DNA of 64,000 bases, from positions 112,425 to 176,424 of the forward strand of contig NZ_JBPWOA010000022.1 in assembly GCF_051781005.1 (NCBI RefSeq). The letters are read 5' to 3'. Source of the stretch: Anabaena sp051781005 (GTDB lineage Bacteria; Cyanobacteriota; Cyanobacteriia; Cyanobacteriales; Nostocaceae). The translations under genes were made by a program, and so were the position numbers. Under the pieces are notes generated by a model. The model ran no database searches. It was given only the letters and a program-made list of their open reading frames with translations, and was not told the origin of the DNA. Of the stretch, positions 35,645 to 46,500 are shown in pieces; position 1 is the stretch's first letter; every line of letters begins with the position of its first letter.

Positions 35645-36484
35645 TCAGTGATTGACTTTATCACTATTTTCCTGTAAATGTAATGTACCAGAAGTATCAA
35701 TATCTAGCTCCTCCCTGCGAATGACATCTTGCGCTTCTACCATATCCCGATCTACTACTTTTCTCACTCGCACTTCTTCTCGAACAAATGCTTCTTTATG
35801 AATTTCTGGTGTTTCTTCATAAACTTCTATGCGAGCTACTTCCCCTTCTTGAAAATGGATTTCATTAGGATCTACTAACGTTTCTGCACCTGTGGGTTGA
35901 ACTCGCTCAATGACAACACGTTCTTTTTGAATAGGTACTGTAACCCGTGCTGTTTCTGTTTCAATATGTTTACCAACTGCTACTTCTCCGGTTTTGACAC
36001 GGTGTTTATTGGTAATTAAACGTTCTTCATACAGTTTGAGAGTTTGATGATATTGATCATGCAAAGCATATAAATGCGGTTCTTGTTCGTAAGTGTAAGT
36101 TTCAGGATTATAATTTACAGCACCACTAGGAGAGCGATAAACACTGCGTACCTGTTCTTCATAATCATGATCAACAACTATGTTTTCATGGTACTCAGGT
36201 AATTGTTCTACTTGCTGTTTACTTAGTCCATCAACATAAACAGATTTTGCCGGATAATTGATGTGAGCGAGTCCAATAGGTAGTAATATGTTTTTCTCAA
36301 AGTTAGATCCTATATTAGTCTCAATGACTAGATATCGAAATCTTCCATCATCATCAACTAAGGCATTATTAATTTTACCGATTTTTACTCCACCTTCTGT
36401 GTAGAGATGCAAGGTTTTAATATCATCTCCTCCAAAAGTTTCCCGATAGTTGGGATCAAAATTTTCGAGTTTATGAAGCGGCAT
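35645..36484 (-). CDS. PRC-barrel plus YsnF/AvaK (DUF2382) protein, paralogue
   Basis: The 279-residue protein has the same domain order as its neighbour: PRC-barrel (KIGKINNALVDDDGRFRYLV) and DUF2382 (KLYEERLITNKHRVKTGEVA, ERVVIERVQPTGAE). The two clearly arose by tandem duplication, and the linker here is shorter. An independent promoter is likely, because a 513-bp gap with a mobile element separates it from the downstream copy. Confidence 0.88.
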   Translation of the reverse strand: MPLHKLENFDPNYRETFGGDDIKTLHLYTEGGVKIGKINNALVDDDGRFRYLVIETNIGSNFEKNILLPIGLAHINYPAKSVYVDGLSKQQVEQLPEYHENIVVDHDYEEQVRSVYRSPSGAVNYNPETYTYEQEPHLYALHDQYHQTLKLYEERLITNKHRVKTGEVAVGKHIETETARVTVPIQKERVVIERVQPTGAETLVDPNEIHFQEGEVARIEVYEETPEIHKEAFVREEVRVRKVVDRDMVEAQDVIRREELDIDTSGTLHLQENSDKVNH

Positions 36485-36979
36485 ACTGTGTTTGCAACCA
36501 AATTTTGCTTATTTCTATTCACAATAGTAGAAATTATTTTTCTATTTGTCCTCTTGCTGATGACTGAAGTCTGGTGAGATATGAGATTGCTGATAGAAAT
36601 AGAACTAAAGATAGAGAAGTAGATAAAAGGGAAGTAATACTACTCAGTTCAGATACACAATCTTTGGATAACCCTCTTAGGGGACGTTTGAAAAGTATTT
36701 TTGGTAACATCAAAGCCTTGGAAACCTAACTCTAATCTCTTCCCTACAAGATTTGGGAAGTAAGAATCAAAGTCTCTCTAGGGGAGAGGTACTCTACGGG
36801 AAGCCTCTATGCGTTTATGGAAAGGGGTTTCTCGTATACTTTGTGACTTTTCAACCATCCTCTAATATCATGTTCGGTTAAATACTGAAAGAAACGGTAT
36901 CAGGTATCAATCCCCGAAAAATAAATAATAGAAAAAATGGAGATATATATTTTAAATGTTCAGGGGTATATTTGGTTGA
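36485..36979. other. Intergenic region with a MITE-like element
   Basis: The 495 bp contain the promoter side of the avaK-like gene and the 188-bp element at 36676-36863. Nothing else was seen. Confidence 0.55.
36676..36863. repeat. MITE-like element, TTTGAAAAGT / ACTTTTCAA family, copy 1
   Basis: The left end CTTAGGGGACGTTTGAAAAG and right end CTTTTCAACCATCCTCTAA are inverted copies. The same ends occur at 49889-50049, so the family has at least two members in this window. The interiors differ. Confidence 0.75.
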
Positions 36980-37522
36980 TTATTGTTGAGGATCTTTGAT
37001 AACCTCTAAGGCTTCATCACACCAATCTATCCATTCTAATTCATAACGAATACCCGCATTTAAAACTAAATATCTGAGCTTTTGTTTTCTAGTTAATGTT
37101 TCTGGATTAGGGAATTTCTCTTGCTCAATTTGCCGATATTTGGACAATTTTTCTATATGTATTTGACGACGGCGTTTTACATCTTCTATCAGTACACTAG
37201 CTGGTACTAAACTACCAGAAAAAACTTTTACTAATATGTCTTCTCTAATTATGTCGGGTTCGCTGGGTTGTCGCATCCACTCTAATAAATGCTGTTTACC
37301 TAATTCTGTAATTGAGTAGATTTTTTTATCTAAGCGTCCTTGACGGGGAATAATCTCGGAAACAATTAACTCCTGTGATTCTAATTTGCTCAGTTCCCGG
37401 TAAATTTGCTGTTGTGATGTGTTCCAAAAACAACCGATTGATTCGCTAAATACCTTGGAAAGGTCATAGCCACTATGGGGTTTTTCAATTAAACAGGTCA
37501 AAATGGCTTGCGGTAAACCCAT
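36980..37522 (-). CDS. PadR-family transcriptional regulator
   Basis: The 180-residue protein has the PadR winged-helix N-terminus (ILTCLIEKPHSGYDLSKVF, QQQIYRELSKLESQEL, KKIYSITELGKQHLLEW) and a helical C-terminal dimerisation part. It is divergent from the exporter operon, with 115 bp between the starts. Regulators of this type often control the adjacent exporter and respond to its substrate, so control of the DevBCA-like genes is likely. Confidence 0.9.
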   Translation of the reverse strand: MGLPQAILTCLIEKPHSGYDLSKVFSESIGCFWNTSQQQIYRELSKLESQELIVSEIIPRQGRLDKKIYSITELGKQHLLEWMRQPSEPDIIREDILVKVFSGSLVPASVLIEDVKRRRQIHIEKLSKYRQIEQEKFPNPETLTRKQKLRYLVLNAGIRYELEWIDWCDEALEVIKDPQQ

Positions 37523-37637
37523 AAAAAACTACTTGACAGATATTTTCTTTAGGTTACACTAAATTTTGTACACAACAAGTTGAATAAAAAAAGTTTAATT
37601 AACTAAATTGAGTAAATTAATTCAGGTGGAGACTTAA

Positions 37638-38867
37638 GTGCAGAATTTTGACCTAGAACCAGCCAAAACCTCCAAGTATCCCAAGCAAGCTAACTTGTCA
37701 GTGCGATCGCTCATTGTTAGTACCCTAGTTTTAGCTGTCACCAGTATTGCAGCATCATCATATTTTTTAATCAGGAGACAAAATAGCGATCAGAACGCCA
37801 CCACCCTAGCAGCAGAAAGTCTTCCAGCAATTAAAGCGGTTACGGCTTTGGGAAGAATTGAACCCCAAGGGGAAGTTATTCAAGTGTCGGTGTCGCAAAT
37901 CGTGGGTAGTAACCGAGTCGATGAACTATTAGTTAAGCAAGGTGAAAACATTAAGAAAGGACAAGTAATTGCTATTTTGGATAGTAGCGATCGCCGTTTA
38001 GCAGCACTAAATCGCGCCAAGCAACAAGTCAAAGTAGCCGAATCTCAATTAGCACGGGTAAAAGCTGGTGCAAAGCAGGGAGAAATCGCCACCCAAATAG
38101 CGACAATTAGTGAATTAGAAGCAGAATTACGTCAACAAAGTGCAGCAAGAATAGCCACAGTCAAACGGTTGGAAGCAGAAGTAAAAAATGCTCAATTAGA
38201 ATATCAACGGCATGAATACTTACAAGTAGAAGGTGCTATTTCTACATCCATCCGTGATAGTAAAAAATTGATTTTAGAAACAGCAGAAGCAAATCTGCAA
38301 GAAGCTATTGCTAACCGGATTCAGACATCAGAAACCCTCAGAGAAAAACTCAGACAAGCCAGAGCAACTTTAAATCAAATTGCAGAAATACGTCCCACCG
38401 ATATCCAAATAGCAGTCGCCGAAATAGAAAGTGCAAAAGCCGCAGTCCGTGAAGCTCAAGCAGATGTAGATTTAGCTTATGTGCGTTCTCCCCAAGATGG
38501 AAAAATTCTTAAAGTTCATACTTGGGGAGGAGAAATTGTCAGTGATAAAGGCATTGTAGAAATTGGAAAAACTGAGCAAATGTATGTAGTTGCTGAAGTA
38601 TATGAAGCCGATATTAATAGCGTAAAAATAGGACAATCGGCAACTATTACTCAACTCAATTTACCGGGAATATTAGCAGGAAATGTTGAAGAAGTAGGAT
38701 TATTAATCGCCAAGAAAGATGTACTCAATACTGATCCTGCGGCTGATATAGATGCGCGAGTTGTAGAAGTTAAAATCCGCCTCAATCCAGAATCTAGTCA
38801 ACGAGTTACAACTTTAACTAACTCTAAAGTAAAAGTAGCAATTCAATTAAATAATAATTCGGATTAG
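37638..38867 (+). CDS. HlyD/DevB-type membrane-fusion subunit
   Basis: The 409-residue protein has one N-terminal membrane helix (SLIVSTLVLAVTSIAASSYF), a biotinyl-like half (QGENIKKGQVIAILDSSDRR), a long coiled coil of about 150 residues and the second half (ADVDLAYVRSPQDGKILKV), as in DevB-type fusion proteins. It links the inner-membrane exporter to an outer-membrane TolC-like channel. GTG 37638 follows a strong AGGTGGAGA site. It is the first gene of a three-gene operon with 7- and 11-bp gaps. Confidence 0.9.
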   Translation: MQNFDLEPAKTSKYPKQANLSVRSLIVSTLVLAVTSIAASSYFLIRRQNSDQNATTLAAESLPAIKAVTALGRIEPQGEVIQVSVSQIVGSNRVDELLVKQGENIKKGQVIAILDSSDRRLAALNRAKQQVKVAESQLARVKAGAKQGEIATQIATISELEAELRQQSAARIATVKRLEAEVKNAQLEYQRHEYLQVEGAISTSIRDSKKLILETAEANLQEAIANRIQTSETLREKLRQARATLNQIAEIRPTDIQIAVAEIESAKAAVREAQADVDLAYVRSPQDGKILKVHTWGGEIVSDKGIVEIGKTEQMYVVAEVYEADINSVKIGQSATITQLNLPGILAGNVEEVGLLIAKKDVLNTDPAADIDARVVEVKIRLNPESSQRVTTLTNSKVKVAIQLNNNSD

Positions 38868-38874
38868 AAAAAAT

Positions 38875-40035
38875 ATGTGGAAACGCAAAATACCACTAGC
38901 ATGGTTACAGTTGTCAAGAGAAAAATCCCGAATGCTAGTTGCTATTGCTGGCATTGCTTTTGCAGATGTGTTAATGTTTTTACAACTTGGCATTCGTGAA
39001 GCTCTATTTGATGGTGCAGTACAACTACATAACAGTTTAGAAGGAGAAATTGTTTTAGTTAGTTCTCGCTATAAATCCTTAATTTCATTAGATCAATTTT
39101 CTCAAAGGAGATTATATCAAACATTAGGTTTCACAGGTGTACAATCTGTAAGTCCTATTTATTTAGGTTCTCTTCCCTGGAAAAATCCCGATAATCAACA
39201 AACTTGGAATATTTATGCTATTGGCTTTAATCCAGAAGAACAAGTAGTGAATTTAGCTGGAGTTAAAGAGAATTTAAACAAATTAAGAGAGGCCGATACT
39301 GTTTTATTTGATCGTGGTTCTCGTAAAGAATTTGGTACTGTTGTTTCCCAAATTCAAACTAATAATACTGTCACCACAGAATTAAACAATCGTCAAATTA
39401 ATGTTGTGGGTTTATTCCGTTTAGGTACTTCTTTTGGTGTAAATGGAAATATCATCACTAGTGATGTCAATTTCCTCCGCTTATTTGGAAAAAAGAGAGA
39501 GAAAGGATTAATTGATTTTGGACTAATTAAGTTAGAATCTGGAGCGAATTTAGATTGGGTAATAGCCAATTTAAAAGCCAAACTACCAAATGATGTTCAG
39601 GTTATTTCTAAACAGGAATTCATGGCTAGGGAAAAAAGCTTTTGGAATACTAGCACACCTGTAGGATTTACCTTTACATTAGGTGCAATCATTGGCTTTA
39701 TGGTTGGTGCGGTAATTGTGTATCAAATTCTCTATAGTGATGTTTCTGATCATTTACCAGAATATGCAACTTTGAAAGCAATAGGTTGTAAAAATAGCTA
39801 TTTAATTGTTGTGGTATTTCAAGAAGCATTAATTCTAGCAGCTATTGGCTTTATTCCTGGAATTACTATTGCTCAAGGTTTATATATGATTACCAAACAG
39901 GCAACTCTGTTACCAATCATGATGACTTTAGAAAGAGCAGTTTTGATATTTATTTTGACAACATTAATGTGTTCTATCTCTGCATTGATAGCCATGCAAA
40001 AATTACAATCTGCTGATCCTGCTGATATTTTTTAG
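38875..40035 (+). CDS. devC: ABC exporter permease, DevC family
   Basis: The 386-residue protein has an N-terminal helix (KSRMLVAIAGIAFADVLMFL), a large periplasmic domain and three C-terminal helices (FTFTLGAIIGFMVGAVIVYQ, VVVFQEALILAAIGFIPG, AVLIFILTTLMCSISALIA), the MacB/FtsX-like layout of DevC. In heterocystous cyanobacteria DevBCA exports glycolipids to the heterocyst envelope, but each genome holds several paralogues with other substrates, so the role here is not fixed. Confidence 0.9.
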   Translation: MWKRKIPLAWLQLSREKSRMLVAIAGIAFADVLMFLQLGIREALFDGAVQLHNSLEGEIVLVSSRYKSLISLDQFSQRRLYQTLGFTGVQSVSPIYLGSLPWKNPDNQQTWNIYAIGFNPEEQVVNLAGVKENLNKLREADTVLFDRGSRKEFGTVVSQIQTNNTVTTELNNRQINVVGLFRLGTSFGVNGNIITSDVNFLRLFGKKREKGLIDFGLIKLESGANLDWVIANLKAKLPNDVQVISKQEFMAREKSFWNTSTPVGFTFTLGAIIGFMVGAVIVYQILYSDVSDHLPEYATLKAIGCKNSYLIVVVFQEALILAAIGFIPGITIAQGLYMITKQATLLPIMMTLERAVLIFILTTLMCSISALIAMQKLQSADPADIF

Positions 40036-40046
40036 AAATAAAGACT

Positions 40047-40730
40047 ATGAATAATTTCCCGGCTATCTCTGTTTCTAACCTTAATCACTATTATAGTGAA
40101 GGGGGATTAAAAAAACAAACTTTGTTTAATATTAATTTGGATATTCTCCCAGGAGAAATTGTGATTATGACAGGCCCTTCTGGTTCTGGTAAAACTACTT
40201 TATTAACTTTAATTGGTAGTTTACGTTCTGTACAATCAGGTAGCCTCAAAATTTTGGGTAAAGAACTTTGTGGTGCGAATAAAAATGATATGGTGCAGGT
40301 GCGGCGAAATATTGGTTATATTTTTCAAGCGCACAATTTGTTAGGTTTTCTGACTGCTCAACAAAATGTGCAAATACCTTTTGAAAATAATCATAGTATT
40401 TCCTTTCGAGAGGCGCAAGCTATCGCCGCAGCTATGTTAACTACTGTGGGTTTAGGCGAAAGATTGAATTATTATCCTGATGGACTTTCTGGGGGACAAA
40501 AACAACGAGTTGCGATCGCTCGTGCTTTGGTACATCATCCTCAACTTGTTTTAGCGGATGAACCCACAGCAGCTTTAGATAGTAAATCGGGACGAGATGT
40601 GGTCAATTTAATGCAGCAATTAGCTAAAGAGCAAGGTTGTACAATTTTGCTTGTCACCCATGATAACCGCATTTTAGATATCGCTGATCGCATAGTTAAG
40701 ATGGAAGATGGCTATTTGGTTACGAGTTAA
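40047..40730 (+). CDS. ABC exporter ATPase, DevA family
   Basis: The 227-residue protein has Walker A GPSGSGKTTLL, Q loop IFQAHNLL, signature LSGGQKQRVAIARAL and Walker B LVLADEPTAALD. It belongs to the MacB/LolD/DevA group and drives the permease encoded 11 bp upstream. The three-gene order B-C-A is complete. It acts on the cytoplasmic face of the inner membrane. Confidence 0.93.
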   Translation: MNNFPAISVSNLNHYYSEGGLKKQTLFNINLDILPGEIVIMTGPSGSGKTTLLTLIGSLRSVQSGSLKILGKELCGANKNDMVQVRRNIGYIFQAHNLLGFLTAQQNVQIPFENNHSISFREAQAIAAAMLTTVGLGERLNYYPDGLSGGQKQRVAIARALVHHPQLVLADEPTAALDSKSGRDVVNLMQQLAKEQGCTILLVTHDNRILDIADRIVKMEDGYLVTS

Positions 40731-40761
40731 AAATTTTCGATTGATACTGTGATTTATTGAA

Positions 40762-43419
40762 TCATCGCCACTCACCCTGTAAGGTAAAAGCAGCCCAATA
40801 ATCAGGTTTAGAAAAACGCTCATCCTGTAACATCTCAATCTGTGCTTGTCTTAATGCCGCAGAGGGTTTTAAACCATCTTTGAGCATTTTTTGATAAAAT
40901 TTTTCCATCAGTACCGAAGTCCCCTCATCATCGACATTCCACAAACTCATCACCACGCGAGGACTACCTGCATATATAAAACCAGTTGTTAAACCAACTA
41001 ATCCTTCTCCTTTGATTTCTTCACCTAAACCAGTTTGACAAGCACTCAAAACTACCAAATCTGCTGATAGGTTTAAATTGAAAATATCATGCAAACGTAA
41101 AAAGCCATTTTCTGGTTTACCTTTATCATTAAATAGTGATAAGACTAAACCGGATAATTCCGGTTGTTTACTGTCTATAATACCGTGAGTAGCAAAATGA
41201 ATTATTCGATATTGGCTGAGTTGGGGATTTGTTACAAAATCACGATTAGCAGAAAAATCATAAGCTTGTAAACTTTGATTTTTAGGAACCAACTTTAAAA
41301 TTGTTTCTGCTTCTTTGCGAGTAAATGGTAAACGGTTAAATTGGATTTCTGTATTACCTACGGCTCTTTTTAAAACCAGATTTTCTAAATTATCTGTGTT
41401 TAGTTTTGTTGGTTTTCCTTTATCAATAAAACGTTGATCATCAGTTGTAAACACCGGATCTGCTAACATTGCTAAACTTTTCAGTGCGGTTTTACGTCCT
41501 TTTTGTTCAGTGCGAAGCAGTGCGACTGTAGAAGCTGATGGTAAAGTGACAATTTCGTGATTGATTATTAATGGTTGATATTTCTGGCTATTGGGTATTG
41601 ATAAAGCTGTAAAGGGTAAATATTGCAAAGCCCCATCACCAACGATAACTAATCTTTTATTACCTAACTTTTCTGCTACTGGTTCTATTAAGATTTTTGT
41701 TAATTGTGCAGATGCTTTAACGATTGTTTTTTTATTTGATGAAGGTTTGACAATTTCATTACGGAAGTTTTTAACTAAGGTTTCTATCTCGCCACTTTTA
41801 GGAAGTTCATAACTTGTCATTCCTCTTTTAGTAATTGCCCAAAGATAACTCTTTTCTTCACCTAGAGAATATTCTAAAAGTATGGTATCTTCATCTAAGA
41901 CTCGTTGTTGAATTTGTGCTAATGTCAATGGTTGTGGTTGAGTAATAGCAGCATAACGAGGGCTGTTAATACGGATTTTTGTTTGAATGTCTTGATATTG
42001 GTCTAAAAGTTTAGCGGTTTGTGTTTCTAAAGCTCGTTTTTGTTCTGATGTGTATTTACCACTGAGTAATTGAATACGGTGTTTTTCATGATTATCAAGT
42101 TGTTGTTGTATATTCCGTTCTGCTTGCAGTAATTTGGCATCTACACCAGTACGAATATCGGCATTAGCTTCTGTAATAAGTTCTAACAAACTACGGGCGC
42201 GGGCGCTTTCGCTGGCTTGCAGTGCGATCGCATCGTATCCTTTTGATGGTTGCTGTTTGTGTAGCTGCATCAATAGGTCAATATAGAATTTGTAATAACT
42301 TTGGACAGTGGCAAAGTAAGAAGTGCGTAATTCTGGACTAGTGATTTTAGTGCGTAATTCTTCAATAATATTGATGGCATACTGCATCTGCTGAAAAGCT
42401 TCAGCGAGGTTCCCTTGGCTACGTTGTAGAGACGCAAGGTTGCGGTTAGTATTCGCTTCACCTACTCTATCTCCTACTGACCTATACATAAGCAATGCTT
42501 GGTTGTAGAATGTCAATGCTTTCTGCTTTTCTCCCAAGTCGGAATAGACTAAGCCAATGTTTTTGAGATTAGTGGCTTCCATACCTCTATTTCCTACTGC
42601 CCTTAATATAGGGAATGCTTGGTTGTAGAAATCTAATGCTTTCTGCTTTTCTCCCAAGTCGGAATAGATTAAGCCAATGTTGCTGAGGGTAGTGGCTTCC
42701 ATATTTTTATTTCCCACTACCCTGAATATGGGTAATGCTTGGTTATAGAAATCTAATGCTTTCTGCTTTTCTCCCAAGTCGGAATAGACTAAGCCAATGT
42801 TGTTGAGGGTAGTGGCTTCCATGCTTCTATTTCCCACCGCCCTTAATATTCCCAAGTCGGAATGGACTAAGCCCATGACACTGAGGATACTGTTTTCCAT
42901 AATTCTGTTGCCCACTACCCTTAATATGGGCAATGCTTGGTTATAGAAATCTAATGCTTTCTGCTTTTCTCCCAAGTCGGAGTGGACTAAGCCCATGACA
43001 GTGAGGAGACTAGCTTCCCCACCTTTATCCCCTACCTCCCTGAATATGGGTAATGCTTGGTTGTAGAACTCCAATGCTTTCTGCTTTTCTCCCAAGGACG
43101 AGTAGATATAGCCCATATAAGCAAGAGATAAGGCTTCTAACCCTTTTTCACCAGCTTGACTATATAGTATGACTGCTTGTTCAAATTTTGTAATTGCCTG
43201 TTTCAATGATTCTACTGAGCCTATTTGATATAGTTTGTCTGCCTCTGCAAAGGCTTTGTCAGCAGAAATTTTGAAATTTGATGATGTTGTCTGTGTTTGT
43301 TGGGCTATCTTGACAGACTTATAGCCAGTAGTTGCTACACCAGGAGAGGACAATAACAATGTACAAACCAAGAAAGCAAGAGGACAATAATTTAAACAGG
43401 ACAGAGATGGTTTTAGCAT
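40762..43419 (-). CDS. Exported TPR-CHAT caspase-like protein (885 aa)
   Basis: A signal peptide (PLAFLVCTLLLSSPGVATT) precedes about seven TPR units of 40 residues (e.g. LNNIGLVYSDLGEKQKAL, then DFYNQALPIF), a helical linker and a C-terminal CHAT domain with putative catalytic His745 (HFATHGIIDS) and Cys794 (VVLSACQTGLG). The third TPR unit has lost 14 residues (HSDLGILRAVG). CHAT proteases cleave protein targets in other systems; the substrate is unknown here. Its C-terminal 27 residues match those of the next gene exactly. Confidence 0.88.
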   Translation of the reverse strand: MLKPSLSCLNYCPLAFLVCTLLLSSPGVATTGYKSVKIAQQTQTTSSNFKISADKAFAEADKLYQIGSVESLKQAITKFEQAVILYSQAGEKGLEALSLAYMGYIYSSLGEKQKALEFYNQALPIFREVGDKGGEASLLTVMGLVHSDLGEKQKALDFYNQALPILRVVGNRIMENSILSVMGLVHSDLGILRAVGNRSMEATTLNNIGLVYSDLGEKQKALDFYNQALPIFRVVGNKNMEATTLSNIGLIYSDLGEKQKALDFYNQAFPILRAVGNRGMEATNLKNIGLVYSDLGEKQKALTFYNQALLMYRSVGDRVGEANTNRNLASLQRSQGNLAEAFQQMQYAINIIEELRTKITSPELRTSYFATVQSYYKFYIDLLMQLHKQQPSKGYDAIALQASESARARSLLELITEANADIRTGVDAKLLQAERNIQQQLDNHEKHRIQLLSGKYTSEQKRALETQTAKLLDQYQDIQTKIRINSPRYAAITQPQPLTLAQIQQRVLDEDTILLEYSLGEEKSYLWAITKRGMTSYELPKSGEIETLVKNFRNEIVKPSSNKKTIVKASAQLTKILIEPVAEKLGNKRLVIVGDGALQYLPFTALSIPNSQKYQPLIINHEIVTLPSASTVALLRTEQKGRKTALKSLAMLADPVFTTDDQRFIDKGKPTKLNTDNLENLVLKRAVGNTEIQFNRLPFTRKEAETILKLVPKNQSLQAYDFSANRDFVTNPQLSQYRIIHFATHGIIDSKQPELSGLVLSLFNDKGKPENGFLRLHDIFNLNLSADLVVLSACQTGLGEEIKGEGLVGLTTGFIYAGSPRVVMSLWNVDDEGTSVLMEKFYQKMLKDGLKPSAALRQAQIEMLQDERFSKPDYWAAFTLQGEWR
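42495..43115. repeat. 120-bp tandem DNA repeats encoding TPR units
   Basis: The word TCTAATGCTTTCTGCTTTTC followed by TCCCAAGTCGGA recurs with 120-bp spacing, and one copy (about 42841-42860) is shortened by 42 bp. The high DNA identity shows recent copy-number change by unequal recombination. Confidence 0.85.
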
Positions 43420-43529
43420 TTAGGAATATTGATTTTCTATTAATAGTTGAAAATAAGTGTTTTTATAATTTTATCCAAAAACGCTATAAATCTATCTTTG
43501 ATTTTAATTTATTTAGGCTTTTTGATTTA

Positions 43530-46500
43530 TTACCTCCACTCACCCTGTAAGGTAAAAGCTGCCCAATAATCAGGTTTAGAAAAACGCTCATCCTGTAACA
43601 TCTCAATCTGCGCTTGTCTCAATGCCGCAGAGGGTTTCAATCCACCTGTGAGCATTTTTTGATAAAATTTCCGCATTAGTAATGATGTGGCTTGATCATC
43701 GACATTCCACAAACTTACTACAACTCTAGGACTACCTGCATACATAAATCCCCTTGTTAATCCTACCAATCCTTCTCCTTTGATTTCCTGTCCTAAACCT
43801 GTTTGACAAGCACTCAAAACTACCAAATCTGCTGATAAGTTAAGGTTGAAAATATCGTGAAGACGTAAAAAACCATTTTGCGGTTTTCCTTGATCATCAA
43901 ATAGAGATAAAACTATTCCTGATAATTCTGGTTGTTCGCTGTTAAAAATCCCATGAGTTGCAAAGTGTAAAATTCGATATTCGCTCAGTTGTTTATTGGT
44001 AACAAATTCTCGATTAGCCGCAAAATCATAAGCTTGTAATTTTTTATTTTCTGGAACTAATTCTAAAATTTCTTGGGCTTCTTGGCGGGTAAAAGGTAAT
44101 CTTTGAAATTTTATAGCTGTATTGAGTATGGCTCTTTTCAATGCTAGGCTATTTAAGTTGTTATTTTCCTGTATTTTAGGTAATTGTCTGTCAATATTAA
44201 GCCGTTCATCATCTTTTGTAAATACTGGATCTGCTAAAAGTGCTAAGGTTTTAGTTGCAGTTTTCTTTGTTTGTTGTTCCCGTCTCAGTAGTGCAACTGT
44301 AGAAGCTGATGGTAAAGTGATAATTTCGTGATTGAGAATTAATGGTTGGTATGTTTGGGTATTTGGTATTGTTAAAGCTGCAAACGGTATATATTGTAAA
44401 GCACCATCACCAACTATAACTAAGCGTTTTTTTCCTAATTGTTGGGCTATGGGTGTTAACAATATTTGTGTTAAAGATGCTGCTGCTGTAGTTATTGTTT
44501 TTTTATTTGATGTAGGTTTGACAATTTCGTTACGGAAGTTTTTAACTAGGGTTTCTATTTCTGCACTTTGAGGAAGTTCATAACTAGAAATACTTGTTTT
44601 TGTAATTGCCCAAAGATAACTGCGTTCTTCACCAAGGGAGTATTCTAAAAGCAAGGTATTTTCATCTAATACTTGCTGTTGAATTTCTTTGAGTGTTAAT
44701 GGCTGGGGTTGGGTGAGGGCTGCGTAACGGGGGCTGGTGGCGCGGATTTTTGCTTGGATTTGGCGATATTGTTCTAATAGATTGGTTGTTTCTTGTTGGA
44801 ATGCTTGTTCTTGTTTGGCGTTGTCAGGTTTGCTTGATATTTCAATGCGGCGTTTTTCTAAAGCATCAAGTTGTTGTTGGAGGTTGCGTTCTTGGGTGAG
44901 GAGTTGAGGATCTACACCTTGGCGGATGTCTGCATTGGCTTCGTTGAGAATTTCTAATAAACTCCGGGCGCGGGCGCGTTCACTGGCTTGGAGTGCGATC
45001 GCATTATAACCTTTTGATGGTTGTTGTTTGTGCAGTTGCATCAACAGGTCGATGTAAAATTGGTAATATTTCTGGACTGTGGCAAAGTAGGATGTGCGTA
45101 AGTCTTGGCTGGTGACTGTGGTGCGAATGCTTTCGACTATTTGAATGGTTTTTTCAATGGGGGTAATGGCAGCGGCTAAATTGCCTCGATTGCGCTCTGT
45201 GAGGGCGATATAGTAGAGTGTATCAGCTTCTCCGGTGCGATCGCCCAATTTTTGCCTGAGTTGCAATTCTTGATGATAAGTCTCAATCGCTGGTTGATAC
45301 TGTTTTAAGGAATTGTAAGTTTTAGCGATATTACCAAATATATTAGCTTGTGCCGCAGGATAACCCAATTTTTCAAATCCAGATAAAGCCTGACGTGAAG
45401 CTTCTAGGGCTTTTTGATCATCTCCTGACGCTAAATAAATTCTCCCCAAATAAGCTAAAGCTGTGGCTTCACTAAAGCTATTTTTGCGTTGACGTGACGC
45501 AATCAATATTTTGTTAGCAGCATCTAAGGCTTGGGGATAATTTTTTAATTCTTCATGTACTCTAATTATCCCTGTTGTTATCGCTAATTCTTGGTTAATA
45601 TCTTCCAATTTTCGGGATATTTCTAATCCTTGGGTATAATATTTCAATGCTGATTTATAATCTTTTAATTCTTTATAAACATCTCCAATATTATTCATGG
45701 TTTGAGCTAAACCACTGAAATCGTCCATTTTTTGAAACTTCGTTAATGCTTGATTTAAAGTTTCAATACTCAACTGATAATTGCCTAAATATTGATATAT
45801 TTTAGCAATATATCTCAAGGTTGTTGCTTCTTCTAGAAAATTCTGTGTTTGTCGCTGAATTGTCAATGCTTGGTTATAAAAATCAATTGCTTTTTGATAT
45901 TCACCAGTTGATTGATAAACATCTGCAAGAGATGTCAGAGTTCTGGCTTCTTCAGGACTTTTGCTTTTGCGTTGTAGTTCTAATGCTTGATTTAGTACAT
46001 CAAGTGCTTTTTGTTTTTGACCAGTTTGCCGGTAAATCAGACTAATATTATATAAAATTTTAGCTTCAAAAGATTCTGGTTGTAAAATAGGGTTGGTAAT
46101 TTGTTTAAGTAGAGAACGTGCATTTTCAAACGCATTTAAAGATTTGCTGTATTCATAAAAAGTTAGATAAGTTCCAGCTACACTAGAAAGAATAGTTGAT
46201 TGTTGTAATAAATTCAATTGTAAATCTAGACCAGAAAGGTTTTTCTGTGTTGTTTTTTGTATCTCTAAAGCTTGATTTAAGGAATTAATACTTAGTTCTG
46301 TTTGACCAGCATAACCATATAATAAACCCAACATTCCCAGACCTTTGGCTTGTCCAGATAAGTCTTTTAGTTGACGGCGAATTTCTAAAGACTGATTTAA
46401 ATAGTTAATGCTTTGTTTGATTTCTCCTAAATTTGCATAGTTTGTAGCAATACTTTCTAATGTATCTGCTTCTCCAGATTTATCATTATTAGCCCGCTGA

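Noticed and set aside
42495..43115. Regularly spaced near-identical DNA that might be a CRISPR array
   Set aside because: The repeats are 120 bp, without unique spacers, and lie in frame inside a TPR-coding gene.
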